Assembly: GCA_030142905.1 (NCBI GenBank) | Contig: JASJOG010000675.1 | Location: 1 to 64,000 of the forward strand | DNA from: Heliopora coerulea | Lineage: Eukaryota > Cnidaria > Anthozoa > Scleralcyonacea > Helioporidae | Reading direction: 5' to 3' | Length of the DNA stretch: 64,000 bases | Part shown: positions 47,340-58,598 of the stretch, in pieces | How positions within the stretch are numbered: the stretch's first letter is position 1 | Layout of the letters: every line of letters begins with the position of its first letter | Notes under the pieces: generated by a model | Database searches by the model: none | What the model was told of the DNA's origin: nothing | The model's input: the letters and a program-made list of their open reading frames with translations, nothing else | Translations under genes and position numbers: made by a program

Positions 47340-48350
47340 TTCATTGTTCAAATCTGGCAAACCAAACAAAAATAAATTCGATTTTAGGCGAATTTGACGA
47401 AAGATACCAGCTCCCACCACAAACCTGTGCCGCAGTTGAGAGTTAGGATAACCTCAGAGTAGAAGACCGAGAACATTTTCGCAAATCATCAAGTACTGTT
47501 TAACAGTTCGCACCACAAGCACACCTTGGAGATGAATTACGATTTATCTTATACAAATAATTTAAAGCAGAACAAATAAGACCCAGACGTGTATGTAAAT
47601 AAGTCATTTTGAATCCCAAAGCAAGATAAAGGACACTTTCTGTACGTTGCTTGCGCCAGATGTCGAAACCCTTTTGATCCGACAACAATCGATGACTAAA
47701 GCATTTTGATTTTAAAACATTTTTGACTTAGAGTTATTCACACCATTATTATTGACTATAAATGAGCATTGAAGCTCAGCAATTCATTCGGGTGCTTTGC
47801 ATCGTAGATTTCTTATGAAAACAGGGGGCTTCTACTAATAGTTTAGAGTAGGAGGCAAAGTGAAAACTTTATGCCTATGAACGAAAGTCAACTTCGTGAC
47901 CTTCAGGAGAATAGTTTCGATCTAAGAGCCCCTAAAACGATATAAAAATGTATTTTCTAAGGCAGATATTGTAAAACAAGACCCAATTCGTTTGGGCATT
48001 TTCGTTATTCTGGTCTCCTAAACGATAAATAATGGAGTCAGAACTACAGTAATGAACTAGGCGGTCTCTTCCAGGACACGCAAGAAGCTAAAGTCTAATT
48101 TGGAGTGGCCTAAGTAATGTTCACTAAGTGTTCCACTGTTCTAAAATTTTGACTTAAAATATATTTGTGGCTACTCTACTACGTTCTATGCTCGTAATAT
48201 AAAATACTATTCGCATATTTACTTGTGTACTTCGTCAAAGCCACCTTTATTGGTGGTTCGTACATGACATCATGTTGTAGAAATCTGGACCAAAAAATCT
48301 CATTAACTGCCGCTGACCTATATAATATGGGCGTGACTAGAAGGTATACC
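47340..48350. other. Intergenic, nothing recognised
   Basis: AT-rich sequence between the SINE dimer and the telomere-like tract. I find no exon, RNA gene or repeat that I can support. Confidence 0.5.
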
Positions 48351-48354
48351 TGAG

Positions 48355-48490
48355 GAGGAGGATTAGGGTTAGGATCAGGGTTAGGATAGGTTAGGATTAG
48401 GATTGGGTTTGGGGTTAGGATTAGGGTCAGTTCTAGCCTTGCCCTAGCTTCAACTCTAACGATAACCCTGACCCGGATCCTAATCCTTCT
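48355..48490 (+). repeat. Degenerate TTAGGG-type interstitial tract
   Basis: GATTAGGGTTAGGATCAGGG and many variants, turning into CCCTAGC/CCCTGACCC units on its right side, so both strand forms meet within the tract. Confidence 0.65.
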
Positions 48491-48639
48491 CAGGTACACC
48501 TTCGAGCCACGACCTTTACATAATACAGGTCAATTTAACTACTTTTAGTAGAAACTTTGTCGAGTACTACTGCAAATGCTGCATTCTGATTGGCTACGCT
48601 ACTTGCTATCTATTCGTCGACAGATAGCGAGTAGCGAAA

Positions 48640-48753
48640 ATGGCTTCCGCCTCTCGTTTTTGTGAAGTTTCTGAAGACGAAATAGAATGCTTACTTGAAA
48701 GTGCAATCCTAGAGAAAACGAAAAATGTTCTTTGCAAAGTTTGTTTCTACTAA
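48640..48753 (+). pseudogene. Crypton/DUF3504-like N-terminal fragment
   Basis: A 37-codon frame begins MASASRFCEVSEDEIECLL and ends KVCFY. The start resembles the 'MA.SRF..VSE..I..LLE......T' N-terminus I know from Crypton-related (DUF3504/ZMYM-like) proteins that are abundant in corals. Flanking sequences TTCTGATTGGCTACG (near 48585) and CCAATCAAAATGCTGG (near 48907) form a loose inverted pair. It is probably an internally deleted, non-autonomous derivative. Confidence 0.4.
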
Positions 48754-49001
48754 AACAATTAAATTTCATAGAAATCTCGAGCTCATAATCTAATTGTTAA
48801 ATAGGATGTAAAGCCAACATGGCTGTCGTATCACTGTCTTGAAGTAATGAAAGTCTCTAGGGGTTGATTGCAAACCATCAAAATTATAAAGGACTGCGGT
48901 ACTCGGCCAATCAAAATGCTGGGATTTCGATATTCACCTCCGATAATGCACTAAATCAAAGTATTCATCGCAGCTCATCGTTCAAAGCATTCCTTGTCGT
49001 G

Positions 49002-51449
49002 TTAACCCCGCCACTGTCTTGACTTAGTTGCGCTGTATTTTCCATTTTGTTGTGTTCGTGACCGATCACCATATTTTGCCTTTATCTCAGCCCAACCTTT
49101 TTCTCGCTCTTTTTTTCTCTTTTCACGCTCTTTCTTTGCTTGTTCACGTCTTAATCTTCGTTCTTCCCGTACTTTTTCGTCACGTACTCTAGAAATAATG
49201 AAATATAAAATCTGCAGATTAAACACATCTTGAAACTCCGGAAACATAGTTAGTCTCTGATTTAACAGCCATTTTTAGTTTATTGGGCAATGTCCGGCTG
49301 ATTGTTGAAATGACGACCTTTCCTCACCTGGGAAATTGTAAATTTTTCGCGAATAATTCCGATTTGTTGTCATGTATTGTCGATGCTAAAAAGCAAGGTC
49401 GAAATAGGTCGAAAATAAATTTTACTGTCAGACATGTTCTTTGATAAGTATAAAACATCGCGCCGATCAACTATCAAAGATCGAGCTAGAAGAACACAGA
49501 GAATTCAGTTGTTTCCAAGAAGCCCGTCTGTCTCCAAGAAATCCAGATCATCATGACAAACTGTCAAAAACTACGATAAGCCGACTGGCTTTTATAATTC
49601 ATATTAAATTAAAATCTGCAGTACAGCTACGGATTTATGTCAATCAGCAAAATCTTTCGCTTCGGCAATTATTTTGTTATGAACATTAGCAGTTGATTGG
49701 CTATTTTTTGTCACATGATTACATTGTACATAAAAAAGCTCGCTTAGTTTTGATTTCACTTTTACGTTTCATTCCGATGATGGGCCTTCATTGAAACGTT
49801 TCCCTCATATATTATATTTTGGCAGTAGACAACCCTTTTGCTGTAAATATTTGATGTACAATTGCCTCAGCAGCACTTCTTTATATTACCAGAAATTAAT
49901 AGTTCAAGTTTATATGGGGCAATCACTGAAGTCAATCATTTTAACACTGTTGTTGTGCCAGCCCATTTTTAGTTGTTTTATGAGAAATTATGAGAAAAAA
50001 GAAATAATGGACGTGTACATCAATAAATAAATGTATTTTATTTCACATGCCAGTAAAATGTTTAAAACTTTGCAACATAAAGTGAATTAAAAATACAGAG
50101 AAATAGTTTTCTGAAAACTGATCTGGAAAGGTCACACTTATTATCAATTCAGCAAAATAACAGGCCATAATAATTAAAACATTTTATGATGTCAACAGTA
50201 ATTAGAAGACACTGAAATGAAAATTAAGTAAAACTTGGGGTCATCAATGAGTGTGTAAAGTTTCATTAAGATAATTATATTCTTTATCAACAATGTTAAT
50301 AATGGAAGGTAGGATCTGCCTTCACAGTTTGAGGTTAACCCTCAAAAGAGTCCAGTCCAGATGTTGGCTAATGAAAACATTTTCATAAATTAGACCAAAC
50401 TATTTCACATGATAGCAAGGCACACCATACCACTAAATGATATATATTAAATTTTGTTCTCCAAATGAATTAACCATGCCATTTTGAATTAGTGCCTACA
50501 GTGATTGAAAAAAGTTGACCATGGTTTGATGAGATCTGGCTTGTTGAAGTGTTATTTATTACTTACGTTTGAACAAAAGGTTCTGGGTAAATTTCACTGT
50601 CAGTCTCCTTCACTTCTTTTCCAATATATTTGCCATGATCAAAGAAGCCTTCTTTTCTGCAGGGAATTAAAGTGAAATAGAATTGATAATAATAATTGCA
50701 AGATTATATCTCCTTGTATGCACATTACACACCATATGTAATGCATACATCATAGCATAGGCATAGAGTAAGGAGAGCTAAGGGGCTTCAGCCCACTCAG
50801 AAATAGCTTTGGGGGGCTTAGCCCCCCCGGATTTTACATTAAGTGATATGTGGTTCACAAGTGATGGAGTTACTGACGTGCTGGTTGGGGTAACATAAGC
50901 ATCAAAGCCTTATTATTTCTTGAAGCCAACAGTGCCCATGATGCACCTACGAAAATGAGCTAAATCCAACACTGAAATTTGAAATCTTAGCAACAAATCA
51001 TTTGCCAATTGTGGAATTAGGCATTTAAGTTTTCAGTTTTAGTTCCCCCTGGGAATAGAAAAACTCTATGCCCATGCATCATTGATAATATATATATATA
51101 TTCTTGAAAGCATGTGCAGAAGAAGGGTTCAGTAGGTGTTGGAGTCTCTGTGCTTTTACCCTGTTCACCCTAAAGTGCTCATCTAAATTGATTTTTAATG
51201 TACTGGTATGATACTTTATTACAGCAAACAGTAGTCATGTTCATGTTCACATTCATATTTATACTCATTAAGACAGTATATAAATTATTTTATATGAATT
51301 TATATTATACCTTTTTTATGTTTGTATCTATGCTATTTAACTCATTTAAGGGTCAGGGCTTATCCCTTTGATGAGTAAAAGTGTCTTGCTTTAGGCAGAG
51401 TAAAATATTAAAGTGCACCCTTAACCCTTAACAGGTAAAATGTATTTGA

Positions 51450-51486
<37 letters not shown>

Positions 51487-54110
51487 AATTTGAATCACAT
51501 TCATAATGTACATGTACATATAATTAATATGTTCATGTACATATAAATAAAAAGTGTAAATTTAAAACTGTAAAACCAGACATAATATTCTTCACTGGGA
51601 TATTCATATTTGAATTGGATCCCTTTAACTTTCTCCCCATGTTATCAGCAGTTAGGAATGTAATATTTCAAAAATAAGTGCAAGTGTTTTATCAGGAGTT
51701 AGAAACATGAGAGAACAATGAAAATCAAAAGGCTGTAAACTGTCAGACTGAGTGATTTTCATTGTTCCTGAGTGTTTGTAACTCCTGGTAATACATGAGA
51801 CACAAGTTTGTGAAATAGCTTCTCAATTGTCTATTTTGAATTAATATTATTAAGAACTGTGGTAATAAATTTCTTTGTTTGGGCTGTTTATTATCTGATT
51901 TCTTAACTATTAATTGGGTTAACACAACCTTTACTGGGTTTCAAAATGAATGCACGTGACCAACTATTTTCATCTGATTGGTAATCTTGGGTCATGAATT
52001 ATTAATGAGTTTGAGAATTTTATTTATTGATTTGCTTTGGCACTGTCACATACATTATTGAATGACATGAAACACATATATGGAGAAAAATCTATTGTAA
52101 CCTATGGAGGGCCAAGAAACTTTAAAAAATGATGTGGTTAGAACTAAAATAAAGAAGATATTAGAAATAACCATGTGATCATAAAGTGTGGAAAAATAAT
52201 TATGTACTAGCTAAGTTTTTCAAGAAATATACCAAGAAGGGTGTACTTATGATATAAATTTTTCATTTGTCTGTGATTCCTATAGAGTGTTTTATTAATT
52301 TGATAAGATACACCAAATATAGACAGACTTGAGTGGCAAGTACTAAAACATCATTTCAAAAGAGATATCATGATTATAAGAGTAGTATAATGAGTAGATC
52401 TGGTAAGAGATAAAGGGCAATAGCAAGAGAGCATTTATATGCACATCATTGTGTTGAGGCACAAGAGTTTTGAAGAAATGCAATTAAAAAAGTAATTAAT
52501 AAACCTTACAGAAGTAATCTTACTAAGAGAAAAGGTTTTCAGGCACATAAATTGGATCAGCTAATTTCTAGGGGACTTTATATGAGTGATTTATTATGGT
52601 ATAATTAAAATGCAACTGTTAGGTGTGTCATACAACTCTTCAGCATTGTGTAAACTCACACTTTGACCATGGGGATTGCCCCAAAATCTGATAATAATTT
52701 GAAAAATTAATACAGGTTTTTAAAGATTGATCCTATGTCTTTTATATGTTCTTTCAATCTCTAGACCTAGTTTGTTCCCATCAAGTGCTTACACATTAAT
52801 GAGTGGTTAACCTGTCTAAGGGCAAAGGGAACTTATGAATTTCATTCTGGCTGACACCAGATAATTTAATTCAGCAGGATAGGGTGTCTGCCCCTTACTG
52901 GATTAAATAAGGCTATGGCATAACAAAATAGAGTATAATTACAACACACTGACAACAGTGATAATAATGATATTGCTGATGTTACACACATCTACCATAA
53001 ATAACAAAACAATTCAAATATATATATATATATATTTGAATGGATATGGCATGGATATCTAGAGTGCTATATCTATATCTATATATATATATATATATAT
53101 ATACATACATACATACATATACATATATATACATATATATTTATATGTAATAACTCTCTTAAGAAAAAAAGACAAGGAAGTTTGTGGGAGAGACATTCAC
53201 ATCAACTGTTTAGATCCCAAATTTATCTAAATAAACTTTAAATTATTCAATCAATTCAAGTCTATTGAAAGCTGTTTATGCATTTAATCTGCCGACATTA
53301 AATTGTAGAATTATGTACGATTGTGGTCTGAAGGGTTAAGCCCGACGTCCGCCAGGTCCAGTCCCAGATCTCAATCGATTTGAATGAGCATTATTGTTTT
53401 CGGCGTATGATAGAAAAAAACTGAAGAAGCGCGGTCAGGTTTCAACATATTGGAATTTAATTGGAAATGCCCTCTGACCAAGAAACAATTTTTATTAAAA
53501 AAGCTCGTTTAATAAAAATTGTTTCTTGGTCAGAGAGCGCTTCCAGTTATTCCAATTATTGTTTTCGTTCAGGGCTGATGTATTTTTAAATAACGAGTCT
53601 AAAGCCTGGTTGCCATTAAATCGCAAGAATCGTAAAAATCATGTCGTAGCAGTCGTCGCGACCCTTGCGATTTAATGGAAACGTGAATCGAAGTGACTCT
53701 TGCGACTCAAGCGACTAAATCGCAAATATAGGACTACTGCGATTTTGCGATTGCGATTCTTGCGATTCTAACGATTTAATGGAAACCAGGCTTGACAAAA
53801 TGTCTTAAAATTGATTACAACCTTTGAGTGCTCATTATCATAATGACGACACTATATAACAAAAGATCAAAGCGCGAACTTACTTCTTTCCAGATGCATA
53901 TTTGTAAGTACCATATCCATGCATTAAATCATCTTTCCAACAACCTTCATATATATCACCATTTGTGAAACAGTACGATCCATATCCATGTTTTTCGCCC
54001 AGTAAATTTGTTTCGCCCTGATATCGACCAATAAATGCCGTATCGTCGTCCACCAAATCATCGTCAAATAGACATCCTAAAGGAGTTAATTTTCTCAATG
54101 CAATACCCAT
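49002..54110 (-). CDS. Small MORN-repeat protein with charged helix, 3 exons
   Basis: Exons on the minus strand: 54110-53884, 50656-50567, 49188-49002. Borders are GT-AG and the phases join to 167 residues. ATG at 54110 is the first in frame. Residues 27-51 (IGRYQGETNLLGEKHGYGSY) and 52-75 (DIYEGCWKDDLMHGYGTYKY) are MORN repeats; a weak third (EGFFDHGKYIG) follows. Residues 108-140 are a run of R, K and E (such as EQAKKEREKRKKEREK), a single charged helix or coiled coil. MORN repeats bind membranes or form scaffolds, often in cilia. I cannot name an ortholog. Confidence 0.8.
49440..50560. other. Intron of the MORN gene, little recognised
   Basis: AT-rich. Near 49773-49808 the plus strand reads CCGATGATGGGCCTTCATTG followed by AAACGTTT. 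This resembles the ribozyme-like motif of the Penelope element (CTGATGATG, stem, GAAACGTTAG), but stem II is weak. Confidence 0.35.
51451..53145. repeat. AT-rich intron with (TA)n microsatellites
   Basis: (TA)n lies at 51451-51483, with further TA, CATA and TATC runs at 53018-53040 and 53070-53145. This is the large first intron of the MORN gene. No internal gene is supported. Confidence 0.8.
53463..53544. mobile_element. Near-perfect hairpin MITE
   Basis: The left arm 53463-53499 and right arm 53508-53544 are inverted copies containing CTGACCAAGAAACAATTTTT; the loop is about 8 bases. Weaker inverted similarity extends outwards (TTGGAATTTAATTGG against CCAGTTATTCCAA). Confidence 0.8.
53603..53793. 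mobile_element. TIR MITE with AGCCTGGTT ends
   Basis: Starts AGCCTGGTTGCCATTAAATC and ends with the complement GATTTAATGGAAACCAGGCT. The interior is full of GCGATT/TCGCAA motifs. A similar GCCTGGTTTTCACTAGCGAC end lies at 60703-60722. Confidence 0.75.
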
Positions 54111-54190
54111 AACAATCAAATATCAGCAACAAATCAAAGAAAATAGCTGTGTTTGTCCCGTGATTTCAAACTTTGAAATCGCCGTCCTCG

Positions 54191-54200
54191 CATTTCCGGT
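54191..54200 (-). promoter_or_regulatory. ETS-type site upstream of the MORN gene
   Basis: ACCGGAAATG on the minus strand, about 80 bases upstream of the start codon, fits the ETS consensus CCGGAA common in compact animal promoters. No TATA box is evident. Confidence 0.35.
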
Positions 54201-54209
54201 TGTTTTTTC

Positions 54210-55900
54210 CTGGAAAATATTGTTTTTAATAAATCAGCGTCAGCGAATTGATCTTTAACTCTTTCACTGCAAGACGTCGCCTGCAGATGAATAAACTCTT
54301 CTCGTGTTGTCAAGAATAAAAATCCTTGAGCATTAGTCTAAAGCCTTCAAAAGGGTTCACCGAGACAAGTTCTTAACCCTTTCACTTTTTTAAGAGTGAA
54401 ATACTAATAGGACACCCCCGTAATAGACAAAAATAACGTCCATGAACTCAGCTGCTTTACCTGCCAGTGCACATTGGACAATTCCAGCAGTGTCGATTTC
54501 TTTTGGTCTTTAGGGGTCACGATAATTTGTCAGTTGATCTGGCAAAATTTTGTAGTTTTTGTTGGATATCGTGCTCACGTTGAAAGGATATATTCCAATA
54601 ATCTTGACTAAGAAGGAAGTATTTTACATCAGTTCCTTATCGACATTTTCTCGAAGCTCCCAATTTCGGTCAAACTAGCTCGAAAATAAAGAAAGAATAA
54701 AAAAAAAAAAAAAAAAAGAGAGAAGTTGTTTGTGAATATACTTGATAGAGACTAGCAAGCTCGCAACTTGACGTATTTGAAGAAGAGTTGACTTACAAAC
54801 ATAGACGTCGGGGAGGGGGCCCCAGGGGATGTAGCCACCGAAGGTAAATTCGGAGGACCTGGCCCCCTATTTCATACCATAAATTTCGTACATTGCCACT
54901 TTGATTAACGACTTTTGTACGGAAATTTGCACTGGATAAATTTCATCATTAAAAAGCCGTAAAACCTCAGCGTATGCCACAATTTTGCGACACCCCCGTC
55001 CCCAATAAATTAACCCATTGCCTACAGATACAGATAATTCACGTCAAAAACAAACAAATAAACGGTATTGGGCGTTCAATTCGGGCTGCGTAGAAAAAAG
55101 ATAGCATGAAAACCAAAAGTTGCCTTCTCCACCAGAAAAAATTGTGACAGACTTTAAAGTGGATTTAAGGTTGATATTGGGAATGATAATAATGGTAACA
55201 ATAATAATAATTTTAAAAATAATAACAACGACATTAACGATCGTAATAGTGATAATCTATTGAGAAAGATCATCAAGCTGTTTCTGAGCATCATTTGGGG
55301 CGGGGGTCGAACTAATAACCTTGCAATTGAGAGTGAAATGCTTCAACCTTTGATTAACATGAAGGTCATATGGTAGAGCGTACTAACGTTGTTGTGAGTT
55401 TCTGCTGCTATAAGTACTAATGGGAATTTTTTTAATTACAGAGTGTTTTCATACAACCTTTACTATTTTATCTCGATAGTTAGAGCACAGATGCCCAATT
55501 TGAAAAATATGACATAACTGGTTTATGTTCCTTTTTCTCTAATACCAACAACACGAAAAATACAAAGGAAAAGTCGAAAATTATAAATGAGCTTTCAAAT
55601 ACAGACACCGCCGATATCAATGAACTTCACACAAATGGTTTTTCCTTGACTACTGGTTAAAATATTGGCGAAGTTTTCAATGAAAACATCTGGCCAGATC
55701 AACTCGTCAAGATTGCTTCATACAATCGTTCGTCTCCATGTACATGATTCAATCATAAGAGTCTCGCCAATTTGATTTGATTTTGCACATTTGGTTTCAA
55801 ATGTTTTTAATGTTTTGAAAGTAGTCAATTTAACAAAACGTCATCTATAAAAAAAAAATCTTTCTTGAGTACGAGAGTTTGAAAAGAAGTAAAAATCGCA
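54210..55900. other. Intergenic, no supported gene
   Basis: Contains an A-rich run (54697-54720) and a GC-rich fragment near 54805-54865. From 55150 to 55260 the sequence is AAT-rich. I see no exon. Confidence 0.55.
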
Positions 55901-55905
55901 ATATA

Positions 55906-57163
55906 CAGTACCGTACAAAAGTTTTAGGTCGCTTTCTGAAATATAAATATATGCTACTTCAGTTGTTTCTGTACTCTTCTATCAGGTCCCAAAGCCTATC
56001 TTTCATCTTAGTAGGGCCTTTTTTAAATCTGGACAGCTAGGATTCATTCTACTTTTGACAGAGTTGCTGTTTTTATGAAATTTGTTCCTAAAGCTGTGTG
56101 GTAGTTAGGGAGAAATGCACAGTAATTTCATCCTCGTTGCTAGGTTTTTCTGGGTATGTGCAGTTGTTTTCATTAGAAATCACGCATGCCCAGTGTTCTC
56201 CAAATAGATATTTCACACGTGTACCGCACGTGAACTATTCATTTGTTAAAGTTGAAGTTGTTAGAGTTGAAGTTAAAGGATGCCACAGGAACCCAGGTAA
56301 GCTCCAGTACAATTAGAAGACAGCTACAAGAGTTTGGGTTGAAAGAGCTGTGTTGCAGTAAGGAAGCCTCTGCGCACACAGGCCGACAAACAGAAGAGAT
56401 TGGAGTGGTGCTGGGAGGCGAAGGATTTAACATCTGAACAGTGGGCGAAGACGTTATTTGACGACGAGTCAATTTTTGAGCTGATTTCAGGGAGGAGGAC
56501 ATTTGTTAGAAGAAGAGTAGGAAAACGGTTCCACCCATACTGTAATGTACTCACAGCTAAGAACGGAGGAGGGAAAATCCAGGTGTGGGGATGCATGGCG
56601 GCCAGTGGGGTTGGAAGCTTCAAGGTAGTCAGCGGTCAACTGGACGCAGCAGCATACGTTAGGCTGATCTGTCGCACTCCTGAGAAAGACGGGAAAAAAC
56701 TGTGAGATAGACTTTATCTTCCAACAAAATGGGGCTCCATGTCATAGAGCAAATAGGACCAAGTTCTGGCTTGAGAGGAAAAGGGTATCAGTTAGCCCAT
56801 GGCCATCACAGAGCCCTGACCTAAATCCCACTGAGTATCTTTGGGAAGTAATAAAGAAGGTAGAGACCAGATCATGCAAGAACTTGGAGGAATTAAAGGT
56901 AGCTATCTTTGAGTCATGGGACAGCATTGACGCAAGTGTAACAGAGAACGTTGTTCCATCGATACCTCGGCGTTGTGGAGTTATAATTGCTGCTCGTGGC
57001 GATAGTACCAAGTAGTAGACTTTAATACTTTTCTCTTTGCCATTGCTCCACTTGTGTAAAGCAGTTTTCCAATGTTGTGTAACCTTCATTGTATTGTAAT
57101 ATACTGAGATATAACCAAAAAGTTACAAATTGAGAGGTGACCTAAAACGTCTGCACGATACTG
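55906..57163 (+). mobile_element. Tc1-type (DD34E) transposon, inactive
   Basis: The inverted ends CAGTACCGTACAAAAGTTTT and CAGTATCGTGCAGACGTTTT (complement of the right end), each followed by AGGTC, are flanked by TA as expected for Tc1/mariner. Read across frames, the transposase shows TGTQVSSSTIRRQLQEFGL, LTSEQWAKTLFDDESIF, VWGCMAASGVGSFKVV, FQQNGAPCH and WPSQSPDLNPTEYLW. The N-terminal DNA-binding part is missing, frames shift near 56340-56400 and 56700, and the second catalytic Asp is Asn in QQNGAPCH. Thirty-four residues separate that position from the Glu. The element is a dead copy. Confidence 0.88.
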
Positions 57164-57864
57164 TATATTGTTTCAGTTGTGCTGTATTTTGACGCCTTTG
57201 TTAATTTGTTGATTTCAGGGGTGGTGCCAGAAGGGGAACAGGGGGGGCTACAGCCTCCCCTCGGGTAACTTTAGCCCGTAGAGAAGAACGTACTTTAGAA
57301 CGTACTTTAAGAAGCCACAGCACACCATTCAATGTCAAAATAATTTTCTTGATGACCAAACAAAGTGAGAATGGATGGAGGGCAGTCTCTTGGGTTACAC
57401 TGAACATCTATCTTAACTTATCCAAACCAAGTCAGGCTATTTGACTAAGATGAACGTCAGAAGATTTCTGTAGTCAGGAAAAGACCGCCAGTCTATAAAG
57501 GATTGAATCATCGATCCAACTGTCGTTAGTTTAGATCACCAAAAGTTTTTTTTGCATTTTTCACGAGCACTCGGCTTTCAAATAAATGCTACTTCATACA
57601 AATTAGTTGTACTTTTACATTCGTATATTTCAAATTTATAGTAACCCAACATATCTACATTCTACTTACAAGCAATGTGCAAAAGGGTGTACATACGGTA
57701 CATAATAAATCAGCAAGAGTTCGACGTTTAAATTTCTACAAGTCATCCTCCATCGCAATTTTGTCAGGTATAACTCGCATACTATTCAGTTGTATTAGTT
57801 CATTCTTATGTTGTATAGGTAAGTTACTGACAGTAATGTTCACTTTATTGAACAATATAATTAT

Positions 57865-57925
57865 AAGTAATACCATGAAATGAGGTGTATAATAGCTAAT
57901 GCACCGAAATTTCATGGTACTACTT
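57865..57925. mobile_element. Short MITE with AGTAATACCATGA ends
   Basis: AGTAATACCATGAAAT and ATTTCATGGTACTACTT are inverted. The end motif matches the MITE at 10495-10660. Confidence 0.6.
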
Positions 57926-57951
57926 TGTAATATCATGTTTGCCAAAATTCA

Positions 57952-58035
57952 ACTAATACTACCTCCTGTGACGTCAAACCGGGTGGTATTAGTCCTAATA
58001 CGACCCGGTTTGACGTCACTGGGGGTAGTATTAGT
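57952..58035. mobile_element. 84-bp nearly perfect palindrome
   Basis: ACTAATACTACC and GTGACGTCAAACCGGGT on the left are mirrored by ACCCGGTTTGACGTCAC and GGTAGTATTAGT on the right. Each arm contains a full CRE (TGACGTCA). Confidence 0.8.
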
Positions 58036-58598
58036 ACAAATCAATTTTTGTAAGGTAAATTAGTTATTAATGGAACCTGAAAAAACAAAAGAAATTGAGG
58101 TAAACATGATATTATTGGGGTAATTAATTCGCAAATATTCTAAGACAACTATTTGACTTGTGACAGTTTTCTGGTTCCCGATTATGAACAGATCGATAGT
58201 TAATACAAAGAACGACAAGTTCTTGACCTACTTTGGTTAACAAGATACATTTAAGTACAAAGAAATATCAGTTTGACATCCGAGTACTTTTAGCCCGCCC
58301 CCACTTTGTTAGAAGCGACTTCGCCCTTACTATGTACAGATTTTTATATTTGTAGATATCTTTAGATGTTTAGATATCTATGTGTCCATAGAAATCTATC
58401 GATAGATTAATCGCAACAGCTTTGTTCCGTTTTACAACCAGATACTACAATTAAAGCAGGTGTGTCTTATATTGGTGAGTCATACAGCGCTTTGATCTAT
58501 ACAAGTATTGTAATTGCCATCATGTAAATGCTTTATTGAATCAAGCTAAATAGTAAATTGTTCAATTGTTTGTTGAAGTCCACGGCCACGTCAACAGA

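Noticed and set aside
52380..52600. A region with weak coding look (LTKRKGFQAHKLDQLISRG-like)
   Set aside because: Stops break the frame, no family is recognisable and no splice sites support it.
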